Assembly (NCBI RefSeq): GCF_030824335.1
Contig: NZ_JAVBXX010000004.1
Location: forward strand, 1 to 64,000
Origin: Azonexus sp.
Lineage (GTDB): Bacteria; Pseudomonadota; Gammaproteobacteria; Burkholderiales; Rhodocyclaceae
DNA: 64,000 nt
Direction: 5' to 3'
How positions within the stretch are numbered: position 1 is the stretch's first letter; every line of letters starts with the position of its first letter. A model generated the notes under the pieces. That model did no database searches and was not told the origin of the DNA. It saw only the letters and a list, made by a program, of their open reading frames with translations. The position numbers were made by a program, and so were the translations under genes. Positions 34,865 to 42,570 of this stretch are shown in pieces.

Positions 34865-36130
34865 TCAGCGGCCGAGGATGACCGAAAAACACGTACCACC
34901 GCTGGCCCGATTGCCGACGGCAATCGACCAGCCCTGTTGTTCGCACACCCGCTTGACCAGCGACAGGCCCAGCCCCAGGCCCTCACCGCGGGCTTGCCGG
35001 CCGCGCACGAAAGGCTGAAACAAGGTCTCTTTTTCGACTTCAGGAATACCCGGCCCGCTGTCCTCGACGCGAAAGCCCTGTGCTTCGAGAATCAGCCGGA
35101 TTTCTCCTTGCTCGGTGTAATGCAAGGCGTTGCGCAACAGATTGCCCATCACCACACGCAGAAAGGTTGGATGGTAGCGGACGGAACTCTCAGCCGCGAC
35201 CTGCAGCGAGAACGCCAGGCCCCGGTTGCGGATTTCTTCGCCCCAATACGCCGCCTGTTCCGCCGCCATGTCGGCCAGCAGAACGCCCGCCTCGACGGCA
35301 TTGCCGACCGACTGGGCGCGCGCCAGTTGCAGGAAGGTTTCGACCAACGCCCGCATTTCCGCCGCTGCCTTGCCAATGCGCTCGACCTGGCGCTGTTCGC
35401 GTGGCGGCAGATCGGCGCGGGCGAGCAATTCGGCGGAGGTCGCAATAATCATCAGGGGCGTGCGCAATTCGTGGCTGACATCGCTGGTGAACAGGCGCTC
35501 GCGATTGACCGCTGCGCGCAATTGATCCAGCGCATGGTCGAAAGCCAGGGCCAACTGCCCCAGTTCATCCGCCGCGTAATCGGACGCCAGCGAGGGGGCC
35601 AGCGGCAACAGTTGATCGCGGTTGCGCACCTGGTTGGCCAGCCGGACCACCGGATCGATCACCCGGCGCGCGGTCAAATTGCCGATCAACAAGGCCAGCC
35701 CCAGCGCGGCAAAAAACCCGATCAGCACCACCCTGAGCAAGAGTTGCTCGCGCGCCTCGAAATCGTCCTGATTGCGCACCAGGATGAAATCGTGACCGTC
35801 GATCGTCGTTTTGTAGGTGTACCAGGCCCCCGCCTCGCCCACCACTTCGTGATAGCCGGGGCCGTAACCGGCCAATTCCGGCGGCAAAGGCTTGTGGTGT
35901 AAATCCGGCACATACAATTCGCTACCGGCCACCAGGTCAGGCACCCGCCCCTCCAGCCGATAAACCTCCCTGACCGCGGCCATTTCCCGCTGCAATTCAT
36001 CCCCGACCAGATCATCCTCAACCAGATGCACCACCGCCAGGATGCCCCAGGCAAACAGTGCGCTGACGACTGCGGTCAACAAGGTAAACGCCAGCACAAT
36101 GCGCCGGGCCAGCGGCTGTTTAGCGACCAT
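34865..36130 (-). CDS. Sensor histidine kinase of the envelope block
   Basis: A 421-residue inner-membrane kinase. TM1 (about 10-33), a periplasmic sensor of about 120 residues, TM2 (about 135-158), HAMP, HisKA with the phospho-His in FTSDVSHELRTPLMIIA (about 224), and HATPase with NLLRNALHYTEQG, EDSGPGIPE and EGLGLGLSLVKRV. It overlaps the response regulator gene by 11 bp. By position it probably senses envelope stress and drives the flanking lipid A/LPS-modification genes (a PmrB- or ColS-like role); the signal is unknown. Confidence 0.92.
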   Translation of the reverse strand: MVAKQPLARRIVLAFTLLTAVVSALFAWGILAVVHLVEDDLVGDELQREMAAVREVYRLEGRVPDLVAGSELYVPDLHHKPLPPELAGYGPGYHEVVGEAGAWYTYKTTIDGHDFILVRNQDDFEAREQLLLRVVLIGFFAALGLALLIGNLTARRVIDPVVRLANQVRNRDQLLPLAPSLASDYAADELGQLALAFDHALDQLRAAVNRERLFTSDVSHELRTPLMIIATSAELLARADLPPREQRQVERIGKAAAEMRALVETFLQLARAQSVGNAVEAGVLLADMAAEQAAYWGEEIRNRGLAFSLQVAAESSVRYHPTFLRVVMGNLLRNALHYTEQGEIRLILEAQGFRVEDSGPGIPEVEKETLFQPFVRGRQARGEGLGLGLSLVKRVCEQQGWSIAVGNRASGGTCFSVILGR

Positions 36131-36800
36131 GCTCGGCCTCGCTCAGTTGGTAACCCAAGCCATGCACGGTGTGCAGCAGGGGTTGCGCGAAGGGCTTGTC
36201 GATGACCTGGCGCAGCAAATGCAGATGGCTGCGCAGCCCGTCGCTGGCCGGAATGTTGTCGCCCCACAGGGCTTCTTCCAGTACCTCGCGGCGCACCACC
36301 GCCGGACTCTTGCGCATCAGGACTTCAAGCAATTTGAGACAGGCCGGGTTGAGTTTGAGCGCCAGCCCGCCGCGCGACACTGCGACGGTTTCCAGATCGA
36401 ACACCAGATCGCCGACCTGCAGGCGGCGTTGCCGGCTGCCCTGGACCCGGCGCAGGATGGCCTCGATCCGGGCAGCCAGCTCAGCCAGCGCGAAAGGCTT
36501 GACCAGATAATCGTCCGCCCCGGCTTTCAAGCCCTGCAAACGATCATCCAGCGCATCGCGGGCCGTCAGCATGATGATCGGCACCTCATTGCCGGCAGCG
36601 CGCAGGCTCTGGCAAAGCTGGTAGCCATCCATGCCCGGCAGCATGACATCGAGCACGATCAGGTCGAAGCGCTCGGTCAGCGCCAGATGCAGGCCGCCCG
36701 GACCATTCAGTGAGCAGTCGACGACATGGCCTGCCGCCTCGAGGTAATCGACGATATTGGCCAGGATGTCGCGGTTATCTTCGATGACAAGTAGGCGCAT
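36120..36800 (-). CDS. OmpR-family response regulator of the envelope block
   Basis: A 226-residue regulator. Receiver motifs are VIEDNRDILANI, phospho-Asp in VLDVMLPGMDGY (about 51), MLTARDALDD, and KPFALAEL. The winged helix (about 130-222) ends LLHTVHGLGYQLSEAE, as in QseB/PmrA-type regulators. Matching four-fold TTGAC arrays at 34826-34863 and 36932-36969 flank the regulator-kinase pair and point outward at the two target transcription units, the best evidence for its regulon. A 30-bp dyad lies 33 bp upstream of its start. Confidence 0.92.
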   Translation of the reverse strand: MRLLVIEDNRDILANIVDYLEAAGHVVDCSLNGPGGLHLALTERFDLIVLDVMLPGMDGYQLCQSLRAAGNEVPIIMLTARDALDDRLQGLKAGADDYLVKPFALAELAARIEAILRRVQGSRQRRLQVGDLVFDLETVAVSRGGLALKLNPACLKLLEVLMRKSPAVVRREVLEEALWGDNIPASDGLRSHLHLLRQVIDKPFAQPLLHTVHGLGYQLSEAEHGR

Positions 36801-36832
36801 GGCAATCCGGATAAATGGAAAAAGAAAAATGA

Positions 36833-36862
36833 CGGATTTTTGCGGTCAACCGCAGAAATCCG
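36833..36862. promoter_or_regulatory. 30-bp dyad containing a dispersed word
   Basis: Arms CGGATTTTTGCGGT (36833-36846) and ACCGCAGAAATCCG (36849-36862) are complementary at 13 of 14 positions around CA. The core is TGCGGTCAACCGCA. It lies 33 bp upstream of the response regulator start. It could be an operator, an attenuator hairpin, or only an uptake-type word. Confidence 0.6.
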
Positions 36863-36931
36863 GACAAAACGAAATATCGAACAAAAAATGTCATCCAGGC
36901 CATCATGCCGCCTAGGGATTTCCCCTTGCTT

Positions 36932-36969
36932 TTGACGCTTTTTTGACGTGTCTTTGACAAGCCCTTGAC
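36932..36969 (+). promoter_or_regulatory. Four TTGAC direct repeats, 11-bp period, before PAP2 gene
   Basis: TTGAC at 36932-36936, 36943-36947, 36954-36958 and 36965-36969, exactly 11 bp apart. The last ends 45 bp before the PAP2 ATG. Period, orientation and distance match the array before the methyltransferase operon. Confidence 0.8.
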
Positions 36970-37014
36970 CTGCTTTGGTCGACACTGGAGACATGCCACA
37001 ACCAACCATCTCCC

Positions 37015-37794
37015 ATGCTGAAACCCCCTGAACACGCCACCCGCATGATGGCTTCACGCCCTTTCAATTTTACGTTCTGGTTGAGCATTCCTCTAGTGAC
37101 AATGACTTTGTTGTTGATTTTCGAACCGACGGAACTGGACTTCTGGATCACGCAACATTTCTACATCCCCAGCCAGGGCTTCTTTGCCCGCAACGACTAC
37201 TGGCTCGAATCGATCCTGCATGATCGTGCCAAACAACTGGTCATCAGTTTCGTCATGCTGCTTGCTCTGACGCTTCTCTTAAGCCCCCGCCTGGCAGCCC
37301 TGCACCCTTGGCGTCGACAATTGACCTACCTGCTGCTCGCCATCAGCCTGTCTACCGCAATCGTGCCGCCACTGAAGACACTTACCGCGATTCAGTGCCC
37401 CTGGAGTCTGAACACATTCGGCGGCAACGAAATTTTTGTGCCGTTGTTCGGCGAACACCCCCAGACCGACAAACCTGGACGTTGCTGGCCCGGCGGCCAT
37501 GCTTCAACCGGCTTTTCCCTGCTCGCCCTCTTTTTCGCACTGCGCGACCGTCGGCCTCGACTGGCACGCAGCGCACTGCTGGCGGCACTGGGCTTCGGCG
37601 CAGTGCTCTCGGCAGGCCGCATGCTGCAAGGCGCCCACTTTCTGTCGCATAATCTGTGGACTCTGCTGATCGACTGGACGATCTGCTTGGTGACCTACCG
37701 TCTGCTGCTCTACCGCACCGCTCCGCTTGGCAATGCAGCAGTAGAAGAAACGGACCATCAACGCCGAGCCGGATTGCTCAATGCGACACCTTGA
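37015..37794 (+). CDS. PAP2-superfamily membrane phosphatase (lipid A/phospholipid type)
   Basis: A 259-residue membrane enzyme with about six helices. It carries the PAP2 signature in three parts: KTLTAIQCPW (motif 1 region), PGGHASTGF (motif 2, about 160) and SAGRMLQGAHFLSHN (motif 3, about 202-216, with catalytic His). Related enzymes (LpxE/LpxT/PgpB group) remove or move phosphate on lipid A or undecaprenyl/phosphatidyl lipids. With the phosphoethanolamine transferase behind it and the TTGAC array in front, lipid A remodelling is the likely role. Confidence 0.87.
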   Translation: MLKPPEHATRMMASRPFNFTFWLSIPLVTMTLLLIFEPTELDFWITQHFYIPSQGFFARNDYWLESILHDRAKQLVISFVMLLALTLLLSPRLAALHPWRRQLTYLLLAISLSTAIVPPLKTLTAIQCPWSLNTFGGNEIFVPLFGEHPQTDKPGRCWPGGHASTGFSLLALFFALRDRRPRLARSALLAALGFGAVLSAGRMLQGAHFLSHNLWTLLIDWTICLVTYRLLLYRTAPLGNAAVEETDHQRRAGLLNATP

Positions 37795-37827
37795 GGGAAC
37801 CGGCGGAGAATCCTCAAGGTATCTGCG

Positions 37828-39543
37828 TTACGAACCGGACGACATCATGCTGCGCATGTCGATCAGGCTTTTCGGGTTATAGGGGTCACCGACCCACAAA
37901 GGGCTTTCCTTGAATTCACGCCCGACCAGGCTTTTGGCCGGATCGTAGAGATCGAAACGCAGCCCGGCCAGATCGGCCCAAGTGTGAATGAAATTGGCCA
38001 GACTATACGGACGATCCGGCTGCGGCACGAAGTCGCGCAGGTTCTTTTCCCGCCAGGAGTCGGATGTCCAGAGCAGGAAGGGCACGGCGTACATTGGCAC
38101 CGATGGCGTCAATTCACTGCGCCCGAGCATCGTGTGCTGGCCGGAGTCGAACACATCCTCACCATGATCGGAAAAATAGACGAGGAAACCATTCGGATCG
38201 CTCGCCTGGAAAGTCTTGATCAGGCGGGAAACGACAAAATCGTTGAACAGCACCGCGTTATCGTAGTTGTTGATCACCGGTAGCTGCTTGTCGTTCACCC
38301 AGTCCGGCAGGCCTTGCCTGTCCTTGAACACCTCGTATTCCGGCGGATAGCGGTACTCGTATTTCATGTGCGTGCCGAGCAGGTGCACGATGATGAACTT
38401 GCGCTCGGCCGGGTCGGCCAGCACCTTGGCGAAAGGTTCAAGCACATTGGTGTCGTACGAACGGGAGTTCTGGGCACGGGTGTGGTTCAGGTAAACCTGT
38501 TCGTCCATCTGCTGCGAGAAGAATGTCAGCATCGTGTTGCGCTGGGTCAGCGTCTGCTGGTTGGTGATCCAGAAAGTCTTGTAACCGGCCTGCTTCATGA
38601 TGTTCATCAGCGAGGGCTGGGTCAGGTACAGGTCGGGGTTTTTCTGATCGGCGAAACTCAGGGTCTGCTGCAGCGTTTCGATGGTGAACGGACGCGCACC
38701 AATCACTTGATTGAACGCCGTCACGCCCGGCATCGCCTGCAGGTTCGGCGTCGTCTGCCGGCTGTAGCCATACAGCCCCATATGTTGCCGATTGGTCGAT
38801 TCGCCGATCACCAGCACCAGCGTGGCCGGCAGACCGGCATTGGCATCGCGCAAATTGGCCAGTGGCGGCACCTTGCTGTTGTTGTCGAGCAACTCCTGCA
38901 TTTCAGCCAGGCGCTTGCGATACTGGGTGTAACCGAAAACCACCTGCCAGGGCGTTGCCGGGTCCATCTTCTTTTCGTAGGCTTCGACGGCGCTGGACAG
39001 TGACAATTCATCCGCCTTGACCAGTTTGATCAAGGGATAGACGAACAACGACGCCAAAATCAGCAGGGCCAGGGCCAGCGCTTTGTTCGGTGCCATCGCG
39101 ACCGGCCGCAAGCGGCGCCATAACAGCCAGGCGCCGGCGGTATAGGCGAGCAAGGCGGGAATCATCCACCAGGCGAAATATTGTGCGACGTACTCACTGG
39201 CTTCCGCACTGTTCGACTCGAACATGATGAAAATCACGCTCTGCGAAAACTCCTGCTGGTAAACGAAGTAAAACCCCAGGCTGGCCAGTGAGAAGGCCCA
39301 CAGGATGACGCCGATGACTGCCGCAATCTGTTTGGTCCGGGCGGGAAAAAGCAGCAAGGGCACCAGCCACAGCGTGCTGACGATGATTGCCTGGCGAAAG
39401 CCGACGAAAATCGTGGCGCCGGAAATCTGCAACAGGGAATGGTAAACGCCGGAGAAATACCAGAAGAACAGGAAGGCCCACCCCAACGCGGCCCAATCGG
39501 TCCGGTTTGCATTCGGGGCGGGAAAAGACTGAGAAATGCTCAT
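37828..39543 (-). CDS. Phosphoethanolamine transferase (CptA/EptC-type)
   Basis: A 571-residue inner-membrane enzyme. Five N-terminal helices (about 15-185) precede a periplasmic sulfatase-fold domain: LVLVIGESTNRQHMGLYGY (nucleophile Thr in GEST), MLTFFSQQM, IIVHLLGTHMKYEYRYP, and VYFSDHGEDVFDS. The GEST[N/Q]R form is closer to CptA/EptC, which modify LPS core heptose, than to EptA (GET.R). It converges on the PAP2 gene with a 33-bp gap. No TTGAC array was found upstream, so it may be controlled separately. Confidence 0.87.
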   Translation of the reverse strand: MSISQSFPAPNANRTDWAALGWAFLFFWYFSGVYHSLLQISGATIFVGFRQAIIVSTLWLVPLLLFPARTKQIAAVIGVILWAFSLASLGFYFVYQQEFSQSVIFIMFESNSAEASEYVAQYFAWWMIPALLAYTAGAWLLWRRLRPVAMAPNKALALALLILASLFVYPLIKLVKADELSLSSAVEAYEKKMDPATPWQVVFGYTQYRKRLAEMQELLDNNSKVPPLANLRDANAGLPATLVLVIGESTNRQHMGLYGYSRQTTPNLQAMPGVTAFNQVIGARPFTIETLQQTLSFADQKNPDLYLTQPSLMNIMKQAGYKTFWITNQQTLTQRNTMLTFFSQQMDEQVYLNHTRAQNSRSYDTNVLEPFAKVLADPAERKFIIVHLLGTHMKYEYRYPPEYEVFKDRQGLPDWVNDKQLPVINNYDNAVLFNDFVVSRLIKTFQASDPNGFLVYFSDHGEDVFDSGQHTMLGRSELTPSVPMYAVPFLLWTSDSWREKNLRDFVPQPDRPYSLANFIHTWADLAGLRFDLYDPAKSLVGREFKESPLWVGDPYNPKSLIDMRSMMSSGS

Positions 39544-39686
39544 GCAAAGCGCCTAATCAAAATCAGCAAGGGTAACAAAACGACGCAGGCCCCGACCGTT
39601 TGAATGACGAGCCGGAGCCTGTTTTCGCAACAAGACTGAAGAGTATGCGCCGACAAAGATTAATCGAACATGAACACGACGCTGGA

Positions 39687-41009
39687 TCAGCGCATTTCGA
39701 AAGCTTCCTGGTGAAAGCGCAGCCCCCCCGAGCCGATGCCTGGCAAGCCTCGGCGCAGCGCCGCCGCCAGACCGCTCGGGCCACAGAACCAGACCTCGGC
39801 GGGCTGGCCAGCCGGCCGATTGGGCAACAGACTTGCTGCATCCAGACGCTCGCCCTGGCGGTCGCCATGCACCTGCAGACGAATAGCCGGCAAACCGGCG
39901 CACAGCGTGGTCAATTGCTGAACGAAAGGATCTGTCTCGCGATCCCGCGTGCAGTAATGCAAATCTGCCGCCGGCGCAGCTTGCGGGTTTTCCTGCAAGG
40001 ACGCCAGCCAGGCAAGGAAGGGTGTCACACCGATACCGGCAGCAATCCAGACCTGCTGCGCCTGACGATCCAGACGATCAATGTCGAAGCAACCATAAGG
40101 CCCCTCGATGCGTAGCATCTGCCCGACCCGCAAACGGTTGGCCAGTTGCCGGGTGTAGTCGCCCAGCGCCTTGATGCGGAATTCGATTGTCCGGTCCCCC
40201 TGATCGGCACTGGCAATGGTGAAGGGATGCGCCCCCTCGGCCGAATCGAAAGTCACCAGCGCAAACTGCCCCGGCCGATGCCCGGACCATCCACCTGCCA
40301 GCCGGCAACGTACGCCGACAATATCGGCCGCGGTCTGCGTCACGGCAAGAATTTCTCCGGTCGACCGGCGGGCCTGCCCAATATTGCCCAGCAGCGCACG
40401 CAGCGCACCATAGCCACCGGCCAGGATGAGCCCGGCAAGCAGCCAGCCCACCGGCTGCGCCCAGTAGTCGAGTGGCGACAGGAAGACCGCATGAAAAGCC
40501 AGCGCCAGGTAAATCACCGGCATGGCGCGATGCAAAAAACGCCAGGGACGATAGGGGAAGCGCTTCCATAGCGTGATCGCCAGCAACACCAGCAGGATGT
40601 AGAAACCCCATTCGCCGAAATCCTTGCCCAGATGGCGCAGATTCTCCAGCAAGCCGACAAATTTCTCCTTCGGCACCCGCCCCTCACGGCCGATCAGCGA
40701 CTTCAACAGGCCGTCCGACTCCTTGACCAGCCAGTGCATGATCGCAAAAACACCGGCCAGGATGCCGGCCCACTTGTGCGTGCGATAAACCCGGTCCATA
40801 CCACCCAGCGGCTTTTCCAGCCAGACCGGACGGGTCGCCAGGTACATCGCCAGCGACATCAGGCCGATTGACCACAAACCACTCAGATACATCAACTCCT
40901 GCCGGGCGATCCACCAGGGATGCGCCGCCAATGCCGGGGCGTTCAGCACATCCCAGCCCCAGGCTAGGCCCAGTGCAGCGCCGATCAGGACAAGCACAAG
41001 TTTGGTCAT
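39687..41009 (-). CDS. Ferric-reductase-like membrane flavoprotein
   Basis: About 440 residues. The N-terminal half has about six helices with conserved His (YRTHKWAGILAGVFAIMHWL) that probably bind heme b. The C-terminal half is a ferredoxin-NADP reductase-type module: FAD-site IEFRIKALGDYTRQL, NAD-site WIAAGIGVTPFLAW and VWFCGPSGLA. It resembles bacterial ferric/flavocytochrome reductases (NOX/FRE group). The ATG at 41009 overlaps the PepSY gene stop by one base. With DHC and SHP just upstream it may be the membrane electron donor to these periplasmic cytochromes. Confidence 0.83.
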   Translation of the reverse strand: MTKLVLVLIGAALGLAWGWDVLNAPALAAHPWWIARQELMYLSGLWSIGLMSLAMYLATRPVWLEKPLGGMDRVYRTHKWAGILAGVFAIMHWLVKESDGLLKSLIGREGRVPKEKFVGLLENLRHLGKDFGEWGFYILLVLLAITLWKRFPYRPWRFLHRAMPVIYLALAFHAVFLSPLDYWAQPVGWLLAGLILAGGYGALRALLGNIGQARRSTGEILAVTQTAADIVGVRCRLAGGWSGHRPGQFALVTFDSAEGAHPFTIASADQGDRTIEFRIKALGDYTRQLANRLRVGQMLRIEGPYGCFDIDRLDRQAQQVWIAAGIGVTPFLAWLASLQENPQAAPAADLHYCTRDRETDPFVQQLTTLCAGLPAIRLQVHGDRQGERLDAASLLPNRPAGQPAEVWFCGPSGLAAALRRGLPGIGSGGLRFHQEAFEMR

Positions 41010-41413
41010 CAGCGGCTCCCGGCCGGTGCTGCCGGCATGTCGTCGCGACAGCGCCGCTTGTTGCATTCGCCGCTTCCTTCCGCCCGCCCGGCATTGCGCG
41101 CTTCGTGCCGGCCGGAAGCGCCTTCGCCATCCCGGCGCTGAGCGCCAAGCAACTCGCCAGTGCGGGCATCGAGGCGCAGCTTGCTGCGTTCGCCCTGACG
41201 ATTGGTCGCCCGCACTTCGTAACGTCCATGTTCGCGTTCGATCTTTTCGATATTGCGATAGCCGGCGGCCTCCAGTTTTTCGATCAGCCGGGGTATCGGC
41301 AACCAGGCGCCGACACGATCATCGTTCGCACTGGCCGGTTGGAAAAGCATCAGCCCGCCGGCCAGCAGGCCGGCAAACAAGGCAAAGGAAAACATCTGGG
41401 TCGAAATACGCAT
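41009..41413 (-). CDS. PepSY-domain exported protein
   Basis: A 134-residue protein with a signal peptide (MRISTQMFSFALFAGLLAGG, cleavage near ASA-ND). The mature part is one PepSY unit (LIEKLEAAGYRNIEKIE, YEVRATNRQGERSKL, DARTGELLG) with an Arg/Cys-rich tail (CNKRRCRDDM). PepSY units often act as inhibitors or sensors in the periplasm. Most reading frames upstream of 41413 are not conserved in type, and the start there gives a normal signal. It lies between the DHC and ferric-reductase genes in one operon. Confidence 0.82.
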   Translation of the reverse strand: MRISTQMFSFALFAGLLAGGLMLFQPASANDDRVGAWLPIPRLIEKLEAAGYRNIEKIEREHGRYEVRATNRQGERSKLRLDARTGELLGAQRRDGEGASGRHEARNAGRAEGSGECNKRRCRDDMPAAPAGSR

Positions 41414-41457
41414 GGTCGGAACTCCTTGATATCGTTCGAGCGGCTGTGATGGCCGCC

Positions 41458-41952
41458 TCAGTCCTCGTAGTAGCCAAGTTCGGCATCGGCATGGCAGGCA
41501 GTGCAATTGGCCTTGCTGCGCACATCCTTGTGGCGCCATTCCCAGTCAGGCACCTTGCGGTGTTCGCGCACCCATTGCGGCAAGGCGGTAATGCGCTGCG
41601 GCGCACTCGCCGCATCGACCCCGCGCAACAACTTCGCACTGTAACGCTGACCGGCGGCATCGCCGGCATTGGCCACCAGGTAGGCAGTGATTTTCCTGGC
41701 CAAAGCCGGGTCGACCGCAGCATTGTCGCCAAAATGATTTTCCAGTTCGCCCATCATGCGCTTCCAGGAGGCTGCCGGCAGCATGGCGGCAGGAAACGCC
41801 AGATGGCAACTGCCGCACTCCTCCTTGACTACCGGATCTACGACCGGTGGGTAGTAGTGACCACCGCCGGCCTGGGCGCGGCTGAAAACCAGGGCAGAGA
41901 AGGCCAGGACCAGCAGGCCCAAGCTCACGGGACGGGTTGGAAATTTCATCAT
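41458..41952 (-). CDS. Diheme cytochrome c (DHC family)
   Basis: A 164-residue periplasmic cytochrome. It has a signal peptide (about 1-28, ending RAQA), two heme c motifs CGSCH (about 46) and CTACH (about 151), and the conserved middle segment WKRMMGELENHFGDNAA of the DHC family. DHC is known to be encoded beside SHP in Rhodobacter and Shewanella and to donate electrons to it. Here the SHP gene is 15 bp upstream in the same direction, matching that pair. Confidence 0.9.
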   Translation of the reverse strand: MMKFPTRPVSLGLLVLAFSALVFSRAQAGGGHYYPPVVDPVVKEECGSCHLAFPAAMLPAASWKRMMGELENHFGDNAAVDPALARKITAYLVANAGDAAGQRYSAKLLRGVDAASAPQRITALPQWVREHRKVPDWEWRHKDVRSKANCTACHADAELGYYED

Positions 41953-41967
41953 TTTCTCCGGTGGATT

Positions 41968-42408
41968 TCAACGACTACCGACGAAAGTCAGCCAGTCGCC
42001 TTTTTCCTGCGCCGTGCATTCACGGCCGATCACTTCGTTGCAGTTACGCTTGAACCATTTCTCGACCTTGGCCGGATCGGCGTAACGACTCGGGCTGACC
42101 GATAGCGCCACCGCTTCGATGCGCTTGCCAGTCAAGGTCTGACCGGCACTACGCGGATCTTTGCCATGACACGACGTACAAGCCGGGGTATCCGGCTTGC
42201 CGCTGGCAAAATTACGCGTATGCAAGGCTTCACCACGCGCCGCGGAAAAACCGGCAAAACCCGGATTGGCAGCTTTCGCGGTGGCCGCGTATTGGCTCAA
42301 CTGAGCCTCCAGGGAAGCGGCCGTGGCAGCAAAGGGCAAGCAGGACAAGAGCAGCAGTGCACCGACGGCGACTTTTGTTTGAGCGAATTTGAAGCGGGAT
42401 TTGAACAT
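41968..42408 (-). CDS. SHP-type monoheme cytochrome c (DUF1924)
   Basis: About 146 residues. It has a signal peptide (ending AATA-AS), a heme motif CTSCHGKDPRSAGQ (about 77), and the family C-terminal region VEKWFKRNCNEVIGRECT. In sphaeroides heme protein (SHP) a distal Asn ligand leaves on reduction so that O2 or NO binds; an Asn is available in the RNCNE segment. The start at 42408 gives a normal signal sequence. It heads the SHP-DHC-PepSY-reductase operon, divergent from the HD-GYP gene across an 11-bp-period repeat array. Confidence 0.87.
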   Translation of the reverse strand: MFKSRFKFAQTKVAVGALLLLSCLPFAATAASLEAQLSQYAATAKAANPGFAGFSAARGEALHTRNFASGKPDTPACTSCHGKDPRSAGQTLTGKRIEAVALSVSPSRYADPAKVEKWFKRNCNEVIGRECTAQEKGDWLTFVGSR

Positions 42409-42456
42409 CTTGATCGGCCTGATGAAGTAGATGTCCGACACTTTGGCAGAGTAGTG

Positions 42457-42501
42457 CTGAACGTATCCTGAAGCGGACATTCAGCTTCTGTTCATCTTCG
42501 C
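42457..42501. promoter_or_regulatory. Inverted pair of 11-bp-period repeats (CTGAA / TTCAG)
   Basis: CTGAA at 42457 and 42468 faces TTCAG at 42480 and TTCAT at 42491. Each pair is spaced 11 bp and the two pairs are mutually inverted. The array lies between the divergent SHP (start 42408) and HD-GYP (start 42571) genes and is a candidate site for the OmpR-type regulator at 44271-44933. Confidence 0.6.
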
Positions 42502-42570
42502 CTTTGTAAATTGGCGCTTCGCGGACTGCTATCCTGCGCCAGCCTGAAAAAATTACCGGAAAGAATCCTC

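Noticed and set aside
40366..40375. CGGTCGACCG (also at 6609-6618) as further copies of the dispersed word
   Set aside because: They share only the GGTCGACC centre and lack TGCGG, so they were not counted.
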